Part shown: positions 33,027 to 44,391 of the stretch, piece by piece | Layout of the letters: the number at the start of each line of letters is the position of its first letter | How positions within the stretch are numbered: the stretch's first letter is position 1 | NCBI RefSeq assembly: GCF_029867415.1 | Contig: NC_081186.1 | Location: forward strand, 11,044,930-11,108,929 | Reading direction: 5' to 3' | Source: Vicia villosa | Lineage: Eukaryota > Streptophyta > Magnoliopsida > Fabales > Fabaceae | Length of the DNA: 64,000 nt | Position numbers and translations under genes: made by a program | Notes under the pieces: generated by a model | The model's database searches: none | The model's input: the letters and a program-made list of their open reading frames with translations, nothing else | Told to the model about the DNA's origin: nothing

Positions 33027-34079
33027 TCAATTTATGCATAAACCTCTTAGAGTGAAAGTGATTGCTTTGGAATCAATGAGGTTTTGAACTTTGTCTCTGA
33101 ATGACTGACAGTTCTCAGTTGAATGACCAGGTGCCCCAGCATGGTAGTCACAACTGAAATTTGGATCAAATCCCAAAGGATAAGGAAAAAAGACAGGATC
33201 CAGTTGCTTGGGTTCCACCAAAGAACTTTTGAGAAAATGGAAGAACATATCACTATAGGACATAGGAACCTCGTCACACACTCTTTTTGGCTTACTTGAT
33301 CTGTGTTTGGCGTACCCATTTTGCTTAGGCATCTTACCCTTCTGATTTGATTGAGGATCAAGCAAAGACTGATAAAACAGGGAATCTGGAATCCAAGATG
33401 GTGGATTGTGCCTCTTACTCGAAGCATATTCAGGATAGAAGACCGAATCAACCTTTTATTCTATATCAGTTGGGATCATATTGCCTTGGACATTCATACT
33501 CTCGGGGGTGAACAAAATCACTTTTGAGTCAATGAGATATTGAATCTGATACTTCAGCGCCCTACAATTCTCAATATCATGACCAGGTGCCCCTGAATGC
33601 AACTCGCAACGAGCATTAGCATCATAATCAAGGGGAAGCTTTTTAGGCATGGTCAAATTGCGTGGCTCAACCAACTGAAGTTCCAGCAAGTGAGGAAGTA
33701 ACTGAGCATAAGGCATCGAAATCGGATCGAGAACCTTCTCGGGCATCTTAGGTTTTTGTCCATATATTTGGCCCCCTTGATTCATTCTAGGGACATGAAC
33801 TAGTTGACGAGGACGTTTTGACACTTGAATTTGTGGAGGGACTCCATGAGGCATTTCATGAGTGGAAAGAGATCCCGACGAGGAGGAGAGATCAACAACC
33901 TTTGTTGCAGCAGCAGGAATTACAACACCTTCCTTTCTTAGTACCGTCTTCAGAACTTCCATGACCAGACTCACTTGAGTCTTCAACTGACTATTTTCCT
34001 CCTTTAGTGCACCCTAATTATGGATCAAGACTTGCTTCTCCATCATAAGATGACCCATTTGGGACCTCATCTCATCCAT
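33027..34079 (-). pseudogene. gag: Broken gag of Ogre-B
   Basis: A single minus-strand frame from an ATG at 34079-34077 to 33027, broken by in-frame stops, one just upstream of 33986 and one at 33458-33456. The N-terminus is hydrophilic with Met/Gln/Glu-rich helix-like sequence, followed by a Pro-rich linker. Two zinc-knuckle-like motifs with spacing C-x2-H-x5-H-x4-C are present, CELHSGAPGHDIENC and CDYHAGAPGHSTENC. Each is preceded by a conserved Leu-rich segment (PMPYAQLLPHLLELQLVEP-like) and followed by an amphipathic IQ/VQ-LID helix. It is the same module as in Ogre-A, duplicated in tandem. The capsid-like centre with WYYQLE is missing. Confidence 0.7.
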
Positions 34080-34975
34080 TTCCTCACAGAGTTATTCCAT
34101 AGTTTATCTTGGAGCTCGTGGCGGTGAGAAGTCAAATCTGTTGTTGATCTTAAAATCTGGACAGAAAAGGTCCCATAAGTCTCTGAAAGAACTATGAAAT
34201 GCATGATAGTATGAATGCATGTTACATTTATGAGAGATCCTAAAGTCTTTTCACAAACTTTTGTTCCCTTTTCTTCTTTTCTTCTTTTTTGGGAATCAAG
34301 GCTTTGTTTTGTATAGAATCTCTTTTCTTTTTCCTTTTTCTTTTTCTGGTTTCCTTTCTTCTTTTTTTGGAAACAGACTTTAGGATCCCCCATAAATGAA
34401 GTGGATAAAGCAATAATGTTATGCAATACAAAAACATGAGATCAACGGCCCACACAATATGCGTAGCATCTGTACAATCTCTGGATAACTTATGAAACAT
34501 CTTTGTATAGGTCAAATGTCACAGGATCAATGGTTCGACGCCCTTTTTGAATACCAAAATATCAATAGTCACCAACAGAACATGTACCCGCACCTGCAAA
34601 GAATATGATTCCCTCCCCACTCACGGGTGAATCTAGGTTAGGGTAGGTCAAAAGGCAACTAGAGTTAACAGTTCTCCTGAAATACCATCATTGTTGCATC
34701 TACATGCCAATGATGATACCCCATTCAAACTTCGACTGGGCGTGGGTCTCATGATCGCACTAGGAAAAACCTAACATCTCGCTAGCGTCATGACTATCCA
34801 TTTTATCCTAGGTATCCTATGTGTAAAGTCTGGCCTGGGTATTTGGCCTTTTACCTCATAGAACATCCCACCCCACTTGCAAACAAAAAAATACGTTCCC
34901 CCCACGGGGGCCCAGTAGTATAATCCATAATGCGAGAAAATAAATATGATATACAAGCAGAAAATAAACATGACA
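34080..34975 (-). other. Leader of Ogre-B, truncated
   Basis: Non-coding. Contains a purine/pyrimidine-biased tract (34255-34375) and sequence with no clear reading frame. It ends abruptly at the start of a plus-strand Ogre LTR, so no primer binding site is seen. Confidence 0.5.
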
Positions 34976-35956
34976 TGTGTATACCCCAAAATTTTCCCAT
35001 CATATTTTGGCTCACATGATTTTTAACTACTCAAGACTATGCAAGAGTTGGGCATACTTACTTCTTTCCTAAGCAATCAACCCATAACTAGGGTTTTGTT
35101 TCTCTCAAGGTAAAATCAGGTTGTGACACCTCAAGTGAACCTAATGGCCACTCTCATGCCTTAAAGGATCCTCGTGCCAAGTTTCAAGCTCTGACTCACA
35201 AGTTTGATCAATCAACTGCTCAAATGGACAATAGTCGACCAATTTGACCTAAACGTCAACTATGGTCAAACCACAGTCAAAACTCCTGATTATTGGTCAA
35301 CATCAATATTTTGAAGTCACATTCACCATTTGATCAAGTTTCGATCATGATTCATCAAGGAGAGCTCGGAAATCATTAAAAGTCCAAGTTGCTAATTTAG
35401 GGTTTCTAGGAGAAAGTCAACCCAACTTTGACTGATCATATCTCTCTCATACTTCATCATAAATTCCCCAACTAAAGCTCATTCACAAGAAAATTCAATT
35501 CTATACAACTTTGATGTTGGGACCAAGATCAAGAAATGCTTCCGCATAAGAGATATAAGTCAAAACATTACAGGTCCTTCTAGAAGCTCGCAAAAAGCTG
35601 TTTTTTTTCAAAGCCCATATCATCAAGATAAAATCTCCAAATAGAAAAAAGGTTCCAAAGTGGCTTGTAGAGGACATCTTGAGATTTCCAAATAGTCCTA
35701 GAACTCTCCAATATCTTAAAAATTAAGGGAGATATGTCTTGTCAAAGTTGGACAATTTTGAAGGATAAATGTGAAACAAAAGTGATTCAAAATGGGCTTT
35801 CTTGCAAATAAGCCCAATCTTTTTTGGCCCAATCTTCATCCTTAAGTTATCCAAGACTCCAAATTCAATTTCCAAGAATTTATATGATTTATTATGAATT
35901 TTTATTCATTTAAAAAGTGATTAAATTCAAATAAATCAAGTAAAAAATCAAAGATA

Positions 35957-36638
35957 TGGTAAGCAGGTTGATGTAAAAAGGTATAGAGGTATCATAGGTT
36001 CCCTTCTTTACCTTACAGCTTCTCATTCCGATATTATGTTTAGTGTATATATGTGTGCAGGACATCAATCATGTCCCAAGGAGTCTCAATTAAAAGCCGT
36101 TAAGCGCATACTTAGGTATCTATGTGGTACAACTAAGTATGAGTTATAGTTCTCCAAGGGTAGTGATTGTTCTTTGGTTGGTTACTCCGACTCCGACTTT
36201 TCCGGTTGCAAGTTGGATAGGAAAAGCACTAGTGGCACGTATCATTTCTTCTCAAACTCCTTAGTGAGTTGGCATAGCAAGAAACAAGTTTCTATTGCTT
36301 TGTCAACCGCCGAGGCGGAATATGTGGTTGTCGGTATTTGTTGTGCCCAAATTTTGTGGCTCAAACAACAATTACTCGATTTTAATGTGAAACTCGATCA
36401 TATTCCCATCTTTTGTGACAACACGAGTGCTATCAATCTAACCAAAAAACATGTTTTACACTCACGCACTAAACACATTGAAATTAGGCACCATTTCCTT
36501 AGAGAACATGTGGAGAAAGGTGACATTGTGTTTGAGCACGTTGAAAGTAAAAATCAACTTGCCGAAATTTTCACAAAACTGTTAGCAACCGATCCTTTAA
36601 TACACATTCATAGGGAACTCGATGTTCTTGACATATAG
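35957..36638 (+). pseudogene. Copia pol fragment: end of reverse transcriptase and RNase H
   Basis: An open reading from about 35957 with RYRGIIGSLLYLTAS and AVKRILRYLCGTTKYEL. An in-frame TAG follows at 36147-36149, then the RNase H segment VGYSDSDFSGCKLDRKSTSG, ALSTAEAEYVV, FCDNTSAINLT and HIEIRHHFLREHVEKGD, ending at the natural stop 36636-36638. The RNase H part itself is open and its copia motifs are intact, but the enzyme lacks everything upstream. It is most similar in order and motif to copia elements with an additional ORF downstream. Confidence 0.85.
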
Positions 36639-37200
36639 GATAAGATGCAAATATAGTAGTTATGTTGGCTCTATTTATTCATATCTATGCTCTCATAAAG
36701 TTCTTTGAGTTGTATATTCAAGCTATGTGAGGGCAAAATGCTATCTCCTAATGTTAACGTAATATCGTTTCAACTTGAAATTCCTTGCTTGATTCCTAAA
36801 TATGGTAAACTTGATCAATCTATGTAATCCATGTTATACCCGTCTCTTTTATGTCTTATGATATATGATACTTGCTGGAGCTTTAATATATGTTGCATCA
36901 TGAATTTGTGTTCACAACCTGTGCAAAATTGGAAAATAAGCAAGTTTAGGTCGATCTACACATTCTACCGGTCGACCCAATCTGAGAATTTTTTTTCAAA
37001 ATATGTGATATGTGCGTCGATGCATGACCTGCATAGATCGACGCATCGCGCGAAATTTTCCAATTTTTTTTAATTAGATACAAATGGGTGGCCTTATGTT
37101 TTCTTATCTCATTTATCATCACCCAATTAAAACCTATTCACATTCTCTTAAAAAAAACCCTAAAAACCCTTTCCCTCAAAACTCAAACAAACCTTCATCC

Positions 37201-38331
37201 ATGGCCTCACCAAGACCAACCAAGAGAAGACTACTGAAAGGAGGTGGCTCAACTCAATGAAAGAATCTGGTAACTCCTTTATCTCTTCTCTCTGATGAAT
37301 TTACTGAGTCATATTCGGTAGACTTCAGTAAAAGAAGGCTTGTCAAGCAATTCATAGCTCATAGTCAAACCTTGGGTATATTGCACTTACTAGAAGTTGT
37401 AGATCTTTTAAATTTTCAAATTTTGGGAGTGTTTCTTGAAATTTATAATGACTATAATGAGGACTTAGTGAAAATGTTGTACACTGGGCTACAAGGTACT
37501 TTTGAGGGTTCTTCGTTTAAGTACAAGATGGGTAATAAGGTGTATTATGTGAATTCTGAGATTTGAAAGGATGCCAGTCTATTTCCTCCAAGTCCGGTGG
37601 CGGTCAAAATTACCGACACCAGGCATGTTGGTGAGTACACCTATAGGGTCGCTTTGAATTCTATGTTGAAGCGCCCTTATTCTCAAAATATTGTCAATAG
37701 TGATTTCTTTCCAAAATTGATTACTGCGGGTGTTCTAAAGCCACTTGATTGTATCCTATAATGGGTTGTCTCTCGTATTATTCGTCCTAAGCAGGGTGGA
37801 TACTCACGTGTTGATCAGTCCGAAGTTCATTTGGTATGGGTCATCAAGAATAGAATTCGGATAAACTGGCCTTACTACTTTGTGAGGCGCATGTTCAACT
37901 TGAAAGAATCAGGTAGGGGAACAACTTTGAGCTATGCCTCCTTCATTCAACTGGTGCTTAACAAGGCAAATATCACTATCCCAAAACTTTCCTTGTTGAA
38001 AATTCCTACGAATCAGGAATTCACTCATAAAACTTTGACCATGATGGGTCATGTGTGGAATAGAAGCCAAGGTAAGTATACGTACTATGTGAGAAGCAAC
38101 AATGCTGGTCAACGAAGAGATGATAGTGATGACGAAATTGAAATTGAAAACATTGTGGGTGAGGAAGATGAAACAATGGGGGAAGATGAAGATGAAGACC
38201 AAGAAGGTAACAATGCTCATATTGTCAATATGCTTGAGGCCATGCGTCTCCAACAAGTTGAAAACTCAATCCTCATGAGAATGAGAATGAACAAGACTAA
38301 ACCTATTTCCTTGATTTTGTATCTTGCATAA
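37201..38331 (+). pseudogene. Env-like / plant transposon protein-type ORF of the truncated copia element
   Basis: ATG at 37201 opens a short basic peptide (MASPRPTKRRLLKGGG) that stops at 37260. The main reading is in another frame from about 37268 to 38331, broken by TGA at 37564-37566 and TAA at 37759-37761. Characteristic segments are FSKRRLVKQFIAHS, VVSRIIRPKQGGYSRVD, VIKNRIRINWPYYFVRRMFN and TLSYASFIQLVLNKANI. These resemble the 'putative plant transposon protein' domain found downstream of pol in some plant retroelements, which I name from memory of that family. The end is very acidic (Asp/Glu tract near 38130-38210). Confidence 0.6.
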
Positions 38332-38821
38332 TATGTGAACCTTTGTTTGTTTTGTTGCTATGTAATGTTAAGCATCAATGTCTCTTATTACTTACTGTGT
38401 GTTTGTTGTAAGCCTGGACATCAAGCGTATGCTCAAACCTTGGATGTGCTATTTATGTTATTTCCTTAGTTTTAAATCTCTTCTCTAATTTCCTTTTACG
38501 TGATTGATAGTTAGAGTTATTGAATGCAAGGTTGATAATGATGTAATCTATAATGAATCTTATCTATGGCTAATATCCTCGTTTTGATGTTGTCAAAGGG
38601 GGAGAAGCAATTAAAGAAATGGAAGTCAAGAATAGTCATCAATTGATAGCTAAAGAAAATTCATGCAAATCACTTGAGAGAGTGCACTAAGATAGGGGGT
38701 GCTTATCTCCATTAGATTGTTTGTGGTTGTTCATAAAGGTTGTGGAAGAGACTGCATCAAGATAGGGGAGGGAGTCTTGACTCATAAGAACAAGTTTTGC
38801 CATCATCAAAAAGAGGGAGTA
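38332..38821 (+). other. 3' untranslated region and polypurine tract of truncated copia element
   Basis: Non-coding. A first polypurine-like tract CAAAGGGGGAGAAGC lies near 38595, and the final one, CAAAAAGAGGGAGTA, lies at 38807-38821 immediately before the LTR start. Confidence 0.65.
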
Positions 38822-39310
38822 TGTGAGGGCAAGGTTGTGTTTTAAGTGATGTCAAAACTTGCAATTCAAGGTTGTGTTTTAACATGATTCAATTGCATAT
38901 TTGTGTTTGCTTTGATGCATAGATCGTTTATGGATTGTTTAATTATTGAACAACTGCTTGTATCAAGAATTGCCATTACTAGGGTTCGAAGCTCCAAATT
39001 AGGGCTTCGTGTTTAAGGTAAAATTAGACCAAATTTCAGGTACCATTGGATTCTTATGGCTTGGACGATCACAATGGTGTGGTCGCGATAAATTTCTATT
39101 GCCTGTGTGTGATTTTGTTTATTACAGGTGGATTAGCTAAGAATGAAATCGTAGCTAAGTCCAAGCAAGATTCGTAGCAAATTTTGCATGTCCTTGGGGG
39201 AAGATGAAGGTGTGGCACGACGTGGTTGGGTGATTTGAATTCTCACGCGCACTTTCATTAATCCTGTTTATGTTCATATATGTATCATTGAAAGCGTTTT
39301 TGTGATACGA

Positions 39311-39395
39311 AAGGCGTGTTGGTTGAGTGGCAAAGCGTGTGTACCTGTGGAGGCCAAGGCGTGGGTTCGAATCATGCTGATGCCAATTATTTTTT
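39311..39395 (+). other. tRNA-like module in Ogre LTR (34976-41158)
   Basis: A box TGGTTGAGTGG (39320-39330), close to the eukaryotic consensus. B box GGTTCGAATC (39364-39373), then six Ts (39390-39395) 16 bases after the B box. The A-B gap is 33 bp. The acceptor-like ends GGCGT and ATGCC can pair in part. It is too degenerate for a functional tRNA, but complete as an RNA polymerase III promoter-terminator set. Confidence 0.55.
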
Positions 39396-40485
39396 GTGAA
39401 ATACAAGCTTCTTGATTCAATGCATAAGGATTACGGAGCTTCACCATACACCCTCGCGTCTAAGCCCCGGGATCAGCCCTAGTCAGTATCCAATGGACAT
39501 CAAGCTGAGGGTGCATCAAAGGCCTCTATTGTTGCCACACATAATCGGCGCCAGGTTTCACTATTTTTTTTTATTTATTCATTTATTTTGTTTTTTATTT
39601 TAAAATTTCATTTAATTTTTTTTTAAACTCCTTTAATATTTGATTTTTAGATCACCTAAAACCTTTTTATTTTCATTAAATTTTATTTTAATTAATTTAA
39701 CTTAATTTTTAATTAGTTAAAATGATTTAAATTAATTATGTTAATTAGTGTAATCAGGTAATTTAGTTAAAAATTAGGATTAATTAATTTAGGGTTCAAA
39801 AAATTAATTTAATCAGGATGAGCCAATTTTAAAATTAATTAGGTTAAAATCAATAATTAATTTTTAGGGTTTGACTAGCCTCGATTAATTTAAAATCCTA
39901 GTAGCCATAGGGGTCTTAGGTAGGTGTCGTCCATTAACTCAGTGTCGATTTTTCTCATAAAACCTCATTCCCTAAAAATCAGGGCTTGCCCTGAACATTT
40001 CAAAAAAAAAAACTTTTTTCCTTTTAATTTTAATTTTAATTTTGCCTTATTTTATCTGCCTTGTGTTAGCCCTTGTGGCTGGTATTAATTTGTAAGGTTT
40101 TATTTTCACGCACAAGTCTTCCTCTATTTTGTATCTGCCCCAAAGCTTTGTAATAGCTTAGGGTTTATATTATTTTGCCTATATTTCTCTGCCGGTGTTT
40201 ATTGTAATAGGGTTTAGTTTTCTCTTCCGCTTTTATTTTTCTGCCCTACAGGTGTTTATTGTAATAGCGTAGGACCTTTTAATTCTGCCTTTATTTTTAA
40301 CTGCGTGGTTAGTAATCCTAGGGAGTGCAAGCCTGCTAATAAATATAGTTCGCCTAAATTACAAGATAAAATATCTGAATTGAATCACATGATTGTGCCA
40401 CACACACACACCTTTAGGGTAACCCCTCTTGTTTCCTGTTGCCTTGTTATTTGATGCCTTGATGCCTTACTAAATATGCCTTTAA

Positions 40486-40642
40486 AATAGTCAAGTCCCT
40501 CGATTCCGAGGATACCTAAAGCAAATGTTGCCCTCAGTTCATTCATCATCAATTTTGTCCCTCGATGTTGCCTCGGTAAATGATGATTTGTCCCAATTGC
40601 TAAGGTATCCTCGTAAGATGCCTAAAAAGATTAATGACTATT
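40486..40642. repeat. Nested inverted repeat in Ogre LTR (34976-41158)
   Basis: Outer arms AATAGTCA and TGACTATT. Inner arms GAGGATACCTAAAGCAA and TTGCTAAGGTATCCTC, which pair with one irregularity. Confidence 0.85.
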
Positions 40643-43600
40643 CTATCCTTCCCTAAAGACTACCTACATTTATATGGTAGGGACAGTTTTATGGCGAACG
40701 ATGTTTCCTCGATGACCCTTTACATCCAATGAAAGGACTTCCTACCCTCTTATGGTATGGATAGCCTTTTCGAACCGAAAAGCTAAAAGAACAATTTTCC
40801 TAACTTAGGGTAGGTGCTCCTGATTTCTTACTCTTTTCAATTCAAATTTTTTTCCCACTTCTTTTCAAAGAATCTTTTCATAAAGACTACGCTTATTTAC
40901 AAGCTAAAGTTCTTATTCAAACATTTTCTTATTCACACACTACAAACATTTTTGAAAACAAAGTGAGCTAAGCAATTAAGAGCCCATGGATAACCATGGA
41001 TACAAAGGGTGCTTACACCTTCCCTTTGTATAACCTACCCCCTGAACTCAAAATCTTTTTAAAAGGTCTTTTTCTGTTCTTTTAGCCTTTCCCAAAAATT
41101 GGATAAAATAAAAGTCGGCGGCGTCTCTTGCTATCCGCACATTTTAAAAAGTAAGTTCTGTAACATCCGTAATTTTCCTTGATTTAATTTAATTGGGATT
41201 TAAATTATTTTATTGGAATTATTTGGCATTTCTCTAAAAATTATGGAAAAATAATAGAGTTGGGCCGAGGTAGTGTTAGTAAAAGGAGGGGTGTTAGTCA
41301 CAAGGCCTTTTTACTAAATTACATTGTTTTTAATAAAAGAAGGAAAAAGAGAAAATTAGAGCAAGAACGTGAAAAGAGCAAAAGAGGAGAAGAGAGGAAG
41401 AACGTAAAAGTGCAGAAGCAGAGAAAGGGGAAGAGATCAAGAATTTGGCTAAGGTAAGGGGGGACTTATCTGATTATCATCTATTATCGGGTTAGGGGTT
41501 GATAATACTGAATAGATGTAGAATTCGGGTCGATTGAGTCATATGATAGGTTTAGGGATTGAGTCAAATTGTATGATGTATGATCTCTATGTTTGAATCC
41601 ATGATGTCTGTGTTGTTATGGTCTCAATTGATGCGTAATTGGTGTATTATGAGGTTTATTTTGTGTTGTTTGTGCATTCCATTTCCCTAGGTTCGTACTG
41701 GTATGAATTGGGTGAGTTTGGAATGTGTAGAATGTTGTTTTTTGTAGGTTGGGGTTGTTGCACCCCAAAATTTGCCAATTTATTTATATCCAATTGGCTT
41801 TCATATCACATTCATGTACATACCTCATGTAGGTCATTCATCTAATACATTCATCCACATCACAGTTACTGCTCAAGAAAATTGATAAAAAGAGGCTGAG
41901 GTTGGGGAAATTCTTGGTTAAGAAGAATCAAATCTGAGGTCTTATTGAAGATGATCATTTCCATTGGCATACTCCTAAAATCAGGGTTTCATTATCTCCG
42001 AGTCAAAGCTCTGGTTAAAAGATACAAATTTCAGGTTCATCAGGGTTTTCGAATTGGGGTTTTGACCAAAGTCAACCCTGTTGACTTTTTGGTCAAAATT
42101 TAATCAGGAGATGATTTTGAGTATGAAATATGGTTGCCCTGAAGAAATATTCTTTGGAGCTTCTTTGGTTGAAAATTGATTGAGAATTAGATCGGAAACG
42201 GATTAATCGGGAAATTCATCTGGAATCGGAGAAAATTAGAACAGTTGACTTTTTAGTCAAAATCAAGGTCAATATTCAAATGTTGACTTTTGGTGGGAAA
42301 ATCGGTCAAAGAAATAAATAAAATCAAGTATAACCAAAGTTGCCAAATTTGGAAAGTTTGTTGAAATGGGAAATGACCAAAAGTGGAAGTTTCTACACTT
42401 AGAAAAATTCTTGAAAGATTGGGAAATGGTTGATCAACTCACTTTAGGACCAGTTTACACATGTTTCTAGGCCTCGTTTCAAAACAAGCTCAACACCAAA
42501 ATTATTCCTCTCATGGCATAGAACAATTTTTAGTTGTGAGTTTTTCAATTTGAAGTCTGGATGGAAAGTGTCATACCCCAAAATTTTCCCATACAATTTC
42601 TCTTATACAAATTCAAGTCAATACATAAAGCTTCTAGAAACACTCTCCTATACAAGGCTCTAAAACTTGGGTTTGGGTTGTCAAAAGGAAAAAACAGTGA
42701 ATCAATGGCTCCAAAGCATCTCATATGGCTCAATATATTTCACACTATCTCTATGACAAGTATCAAGGCTCAATTCAAAGGAATGGTCACTCAATTGTTC
42801 AGAAAGTCAACAGTCGACTATCTTGACCTAAAAGTCAACTGTGGTCAAAGTACAGTCAAAACTCCTGATTTTTTGTCAAGATCCTAATATTGAAGTATCA
42901 TTCACCATTTGATCAAGTAATTGATCATGGTTCATCAAGGAAATATCAAAAATCAACATTTCAAAAAGTTTCTAAATTAGGGTTTCCATAGGAGAAAGTC
43001 AACTGAACTTTGACCAACCATAACTCTCTCATATTTTCTCAGAAATTCCTCAATCAAAGCTCATTCTCAAGGAAATTTGATTCTCTACAACTTTGATGTT
43101 GGGCCCAAGGTCAAGAAATGCTTCCGCATAAGAGATATGAGCCAATACATTACAGGTCCTTCTAGAAGCTCGCAAAAGGCTGTTTTCTTCCAAGAGCCAT
43201 ATCATCAAGATAAAATATCCAAATGGAAAATATGTTCCAAAGTGGATTTTAGAGGACATCTTGAGCTTTCCAAAAAAGTCCTAGAACACTTCCATATGAT
43301 AAATATTGAATGAGTTATGGCTTGCACAAATTGGTCGATTTTTGAGAATTACATGAAGCCCTAAGCGATGAAATTTACATTTTTTGAGTATTGGGCCCAT
43401 GAAGTTGTACTACCCACGTGATATTATGCTTAAAAGAGGCCCAAGGATCAATTGATATTTATTTTATTATTTTATTTCATTTATTTTTGAATTTATTCAT
43501 TTAAATTCAATTTAAATCCAATAAAATCAAAATAAAATCATAGCTTGATACTCAAGGACCATGTGATTAAATTCCAAACATTCTAATCAATCTTAAATTA

Positions 43601-44320
43601 TCTTGGGGGCCCATAAAATAATCCCATGCAATCCTATGATTTTTATTTCTTTATTTTTGAGTTTATTTACCTAAATTCAAAATTAAATCAAGAAAAATCA
43701 TGATTTAATTTTCAAAGATTGTATGGTTAATTTTTGAAGATTCAAATTGGTTCACATGGTCAAGGAAAACGTGAAAAGAAGGGCATAGAAATAGAAATGG
43801 TCAAAAGTGGAAAGTTTTTATACATGAATCAAAATCTGTTTTTCCAATCAAGTATTTGATTCTTCTCCAAGATATCAAACCCTAATTCACTCCCTATATA
43901 TATACTTGACTATTCAGCAAGCAGGGGACGAATCCTAACCTCAAAAGCGTACCTCAAAATCTCAAAAAACTCATAAAAACTCAAATTTTTGTTTTATCAT
44001 TGGCAGCCTCTCTCAAGTCTCAAAGATCATTCTATTCCCGTCTAAAGGTTCTGCTACAAAATATTTCGTAGCAATTTCGTGGCTACATGGCAGCAAAACC
44101 GTGGCTGAAGCTTTGTTCCAAGTGGAGAAGATGATGAATAGGAGCGCTGACTCTTTGACCACACACGACATTGCGTGATTGGGCAGTCAACGAATTCAGA
44201 CTTCTCTCCAATTCTTATTGGCCCACGCACAATGATAGGGCCCCACGCGGACTAATTCGGTTGACTTTTTGTTTTTTTATCTTTTTATTTATTGTCATAT
44301 TACTAACAACCAAGAATAAT

Positions 44321-44391
44321 GGTACAGATGGCCATGCGTTTGTGTGTTAAACCCAAAGGAAGCCTGTTCGATCCTTGCCACAATTAATTTT
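44321..44391 (+). other. tRNA-like module in solo Ogre LTR, degenerate
   Basis: A weak A-box candidate CAGATGGCCAT (44325-44335), a B-box-like TGTTCGATCC (44365-44374) and TTTT (44388-44391). The AATTAATTTTGTGAATT that follows the B box is related to AATTATTTTTTGTGAAAT at 39385, so the two modules occupy homologous positions. Confidence 0.4.

Larger units (their letters stand above)
9858..34975 (-). mobile_element. Ogre-B: gag-only Ogre relative with type II LTR, 5' LTR not seen
   Basis: Minus-strand element made of a 3' LTR (9858-14252 and 17755-17778), polypurine tract (17779-17792), 3' region with two tandem arrays (18100-19215), non-coding sequence, broken gag (33027-34079) and leader (34080-34975). 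A solo Ogre LTR interrupts the 3' LTR and a complete Sirevirus interrupts the body at 20543-31221. A plus-strand Ogre LTR cuts the leader at 34976, so the primer binding site and 5' LTR are not visible. As in Ogre-A and Ogre-C, no pol domain was found. The LTR type differs from Ogre-A and Ogre-C, while the gag and non-coding blocks are related. Confidence 0.65.
35955..38985 (+). mobile_element. 5'-truncated Ty1/copia element
   Basis: Begins in the middle of the reverse transcriptase-RNase H connection and runs through RNase H, spacer, env-like/plant transposon protein ORF, polypurine tract (38807-38821) and the first part of a 3' LTR starting TGTGAGGGCAAGGTTGTG at 38822. There is no 5' LTR, gag or integrase. 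The layout resembles the Sirevirus at 20543 but the sequences are clearly different, so it is another family. Left and right junctions are approximate and I saw no target-site duplication. Confidence 0.75.
34976..41158 (+). mobile_element. Plus-strand Ogre LTR split by a truncated copia element
   Basis: Starts TGTGTATACCCCAAAATTTTCC at 34976-34978 (the first base is ambiguous). It continues to about 35955, resumes near 38985 and reaches GTCGGCGGCGTCTCTTGCTA and AAGTAAGTTC at 41158, just short of the usual TATTACA end. The net length is about 3.15 kb. Shared landmarks are a tRNA-like module (39311-39395), TAGGTAGGTGTCGTCCATTA near 39918, TATTGTAATAGCGTAGGAC near 40258 and the nested inverted repeat. 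The last bases are replaced by another LTR starting at 41159, so solo or full-length status cannot be decided. Confidence 0.7.

Noticed and set aside
34067..34515. Lys-rich minus-strand frames near the Ogre-B leader
   Set aside because: Driven by a purine-rich tract; no match to the Ogre-C leader and no domain.
39311..39395. Functional tRNA gene
   Set aside because: A and B boxes are good, but acceptor and anticodon stems do not pair well and no clear anticodon can be placed. Kept only as a tRNA-like module.
41260..41457. 65-codon Arg/Lys-rich plus-strand frame
   Set aside because: Purine-rich LTR leader sequence; the composition explains the peptide and there is no further support.
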